A DNA stretch of 64,000 bases, taken from positions 123,344 through 187,343 of the forward strand of contig JAUHWG010000022.1 of the NCBI GenBank assembly GCA_030424595.1, written 5' to 3'. The notes beneath the pieces were generated by a model. The model worked only from the letters and a program-made list of their open reading frames with translations. It did not search any database and was not told the DNA's origin. Of the stretch, positions 62,493 through 64,000 are shown one piece after another. Each line of letters opens with the position of its first letter. Within the stretch, counting starts at the first letter, position 1. The position numbers and the translations under genes were made by a program. The stretch is from Polyangia bacterium. GTDB taxonomy: Bacteria > Myxococcota_A > Polyangia > Nannocystales > Nannocystaceae.

Positions 62493-63152
62493 ATGGCGGC
62501 TCTCCAGCGCGGGCGGCGAGCCCTCGGGCGGCTTCGGCGGGACCTCTTGACGGTCAGCGCGACGCTCCTCGTCGTCATCGGCCTGAGCGCGGGCTGCAAG
62601 CCAAAAGACGTGTCGCTCGCGCCCCCCGCAGGGACGCCGGCGATGGAGCCGGGCCACGCTGCCTACTTCGACAACGGGATCACCGTCACCCCGGTGGTCC
62701 TCGTCGGTCGCGCGCCTAGCGATGTCGTCGACCAGCGGCTCTTCGGCGAGCGTCTCGGCCACGCCGACCTGATCGCGGAGGTCACGATCGAGGACCTCTG
62801 GGAGCGTCGGCGCGGGGCCAAGGTCCAGCGCTTTGTCGAGGTTCGGATCCAGGAGCCGCTGCTGCGGGAGCTGCCCAAGCGAAGCGCCGAGACCCAGCGC
62901 CTCGAGGTCGTCAGCATCGACCCGCTCCCCGCCGAGCTGCGGGGTCAACGCTTCATCCTCTTCGTCCGCTGGTCGCCCTCGGAGCGCCCGCCCTTCAAGC
63001 ACCACCTGATGATCGCCGACGACGCGACCGTCGAGGTGATCCGGTCGATGGTCGCCCATGCCACGGAGTCGGGGTACCTCGACAAAGGGGCTAAGAAGCG
63101 CACGCGTCGGTCGAAGGACAAGGGCCAGCAGAAGAAGCAGAAGGACAAGTAG
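62493..63152 (+). CDS. Lipoprotein of unknown function with Lys-rich end
   Basis: The 219-residue product has a long, Arg-rich signal start (MAALQRGRRALGRLRRDLL) and a lipobox at about residue 35 (LSAGCKPK). The body is beta-rich with LIAEVTIEDLWERRRGAKVQRFVEVRIQEPLLRELP and QRFILFVRWSPSERPPFKHHLMI. The C terminus is very basic (KKRTRRSKDKGQQKKQKDK). Family not recognised. ATG at 62493 is chosen over 62448 because it starts the signal peptide closest to the lipobox. Confidence 0.65.
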   Translation: MAALQRGRRALGRLRRDLLTVSATLLVVIGLSAGCKPKDVSLAPPAGTPAMEPGHAAYFDNGITVTPVVLVGRAPSDVVDQRLFGERLGHADLIAEVTIEDLWERRRGAKVQRFVEVRIQEPLLRELPKRSAETQRLEVVSIDPLPAELRGQRFILFVRWSPSERPPFKHHLMIADDATVEVIRSMVAHATESGYLDKGAKKRTRRSKDKGQQKKQKDK

Positions 63153-63639
63153 ACAGGCTCGTGCCCGAGCTCGTCCTCGCTCGCTTGTACGGGTCGCGCT
63201 CCCCAGCGCCTACTATAGACAGCCGACTGTCCTCTCGGCCGAGCGGATCGACTGGACGGGCTCGCGAAGCGCTGCGGACCTCGAGGCCCTCCCATGAGCA
63301 ACTCTCCGAGGGGGCAGGGGAGCATGAGACGGGCTCCAGGCGCACGCGCTCGGTCGGCGAGCTCGTCCACCGATCCCAGTCGCTCCTCGAAGACCCGAAA
63401 CCGCGTCCCTGCCGCGCTCGGTCGATCTCTAGAGCTACCCCGGGCGGGCGATATCGAGCGAGCTGCGGAGCGAAGCGCGCGAGAGAGCCGGCGTGTTTGG
63501 CGCGACTGCGCTCTCGGGTAGGTTTTTCTCAAAAACTCTATATCTCCGATTTCGTCCGCCTCTGGGGTGATGCCGACGGATCGAGTCTCCTACGCCCGCG
63601 CTCTTGGGGCGAACGTGGACGATTTTTTTGAGCGAGTGC
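63153..63639. other. Region between the last lipoprotein and the rRNA promoter
   Basis: No gene is supported. A 62-codon frame at 63567 overlaps the promoter and leader and is unlikely to be real. Short AT-rich patches (around 63520-63560) may be upstream promoter elements for rRNA transcription. Confidence 0.5.
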
Positions 63640-63668
63640 TTGACTTGGCGAAGGGGGACAAGTACAAA
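63640..63668 (+). promoter_or_regulatory. Candidate rRNA operon promoter
   Basis: TTGACT, a 17-bp spacer, then TACAAA. This has close sigma-70 spacing and matches 5 of 6 and 4 of 6 positions. It would give a leader of about 225 nt before mature 16S rRNA. An AT patch (GATTTTTTTG) lies about 20 bp upstream. Confidence 0.55.
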
Positions 63669-63901
63669 CCGCCACCCCTGGGGAGGAGCGCTGCTCCCGA
63701 CCGGGACGCCCCGCCGCCTCGGCGACGTGGGTCTCGCTCCCTGAAAACTGGTTGAGGAAGAGGAAACCACGAGAAACGCTCGCGGATCACGCCGTAAGGC
63801 TGAGACGCGAAAGCAAAATGAGCCTGTGGGATTCGGTCAGCTGTGAAGTTGGCCAACCCCGTCCGTCGACGCTTCGGTGTCGGCAGGACAACAACAGCAT
63901 C

Positions 63902-64000
<99 letters not shown>

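Noticed and set aside
63567..63755. Small gene of 62 codons before 16S rRNA
   Set aside because: It covers the rRNA promoter candidate and leader, has no family signal and an unusual composition at its end.

Overview
The window is GC-rich, densely coded bacterial chromosome. The combination of an alternative complex III/caa3-type respiratory cluster, an Oar-like outer-membrane receptor, several Ser/Thr kinases (one with TPR repeats), many small lipoproteins and a lipoprotein with a long Ser/Thr/Gly linker points to Myxococcota, probably a Nannocystis-like lineage. The genus is inference from gene content only.

Layout. 1-7.9 kb: the end of an alternative complex III operon (actD partial, actE, actF), an unassigned one-helix protein, a SCO copper chaperone and cytochrome c oxidase coxB-coxA-coxC-coxD, closed by a terminator. 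8.1-17.5 kb: moaA behind a small palindrome, then a cytochrome c maturation (ccm) locus: ccmE of the Cys-x3-Tyr type, ccmF, a CcmI-like zinc-ribbon protein, a large unknown envelope protein, ccmA, a 401-bp gap, ccmB, ccmC, a CcmD-family protein and a tiny membrane protein. This locus supplies haem attachment for the cytochromes encoded just upstream. 17.6-23.4 kb: acyl-CoA dehydrogenase, glutamate racemase, a 1157-residue Oar-like receptor. 23.5-29 kb: a secreted esterase-like lipoprotein, an FAD monooxygenase, several small lipoproteins, short tandem repeats and one copy of a palindromic element. 29.3-32.7 kb: a reverse-strand operon of an OB-fold/NfeD-like protein and two flotillin-like SPFH proteins. 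33-40 kb: hemB, two tandem prolyl aminopeptidases, a DUF4139 lipoprotein, a single-domain response regulator and a divergent unknown gene. 40.4-49.6 kb: a TPR Ser/Thr kinase, a metallo-beta-lactamase-fold lipoprotein, a cation-chloride-cotransporter-like permease, a degenerate Hel308-like protein and a divergent WYL regulator. 50.1-53.4 kb: two overlapping kinase genes of unusual architecture. 53.5-63.2 kb: SCP2-like protein, HAD phosphatase, a degenerate nucleotidyltransferase/CDP-alcohol-transferase-like membrane protein, Lon protease, an NTF2-like protein, a double universal stress protein, two cyclophilin lipoproteins and another lipoprotein. 63.6-64 kb: an rRNA promoter candidate and the 5' end of a 16S rRNA gene.

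Best leads: (1) the divergent WYL regulator/pseudo-helicase pair, with two matching palindromes in the shared promoter region and a sliding-clamp-type motif at the end of the pseudo-helicase; (2) the coupled kinase pair, one member carrying a Cys-rich insertion and a C-terminal membrane anchor; (3) a stretch of a TonB-dependent receptor plug reappearing inside an unrelated DUF4139 lipoprotein; (4) a near-fully palindromic, MITE-like element with two copies, one at the 5' end of a lipoprotein gene. Reverse-strand open frames are very abundant because of codon bias and were not counted as genes.
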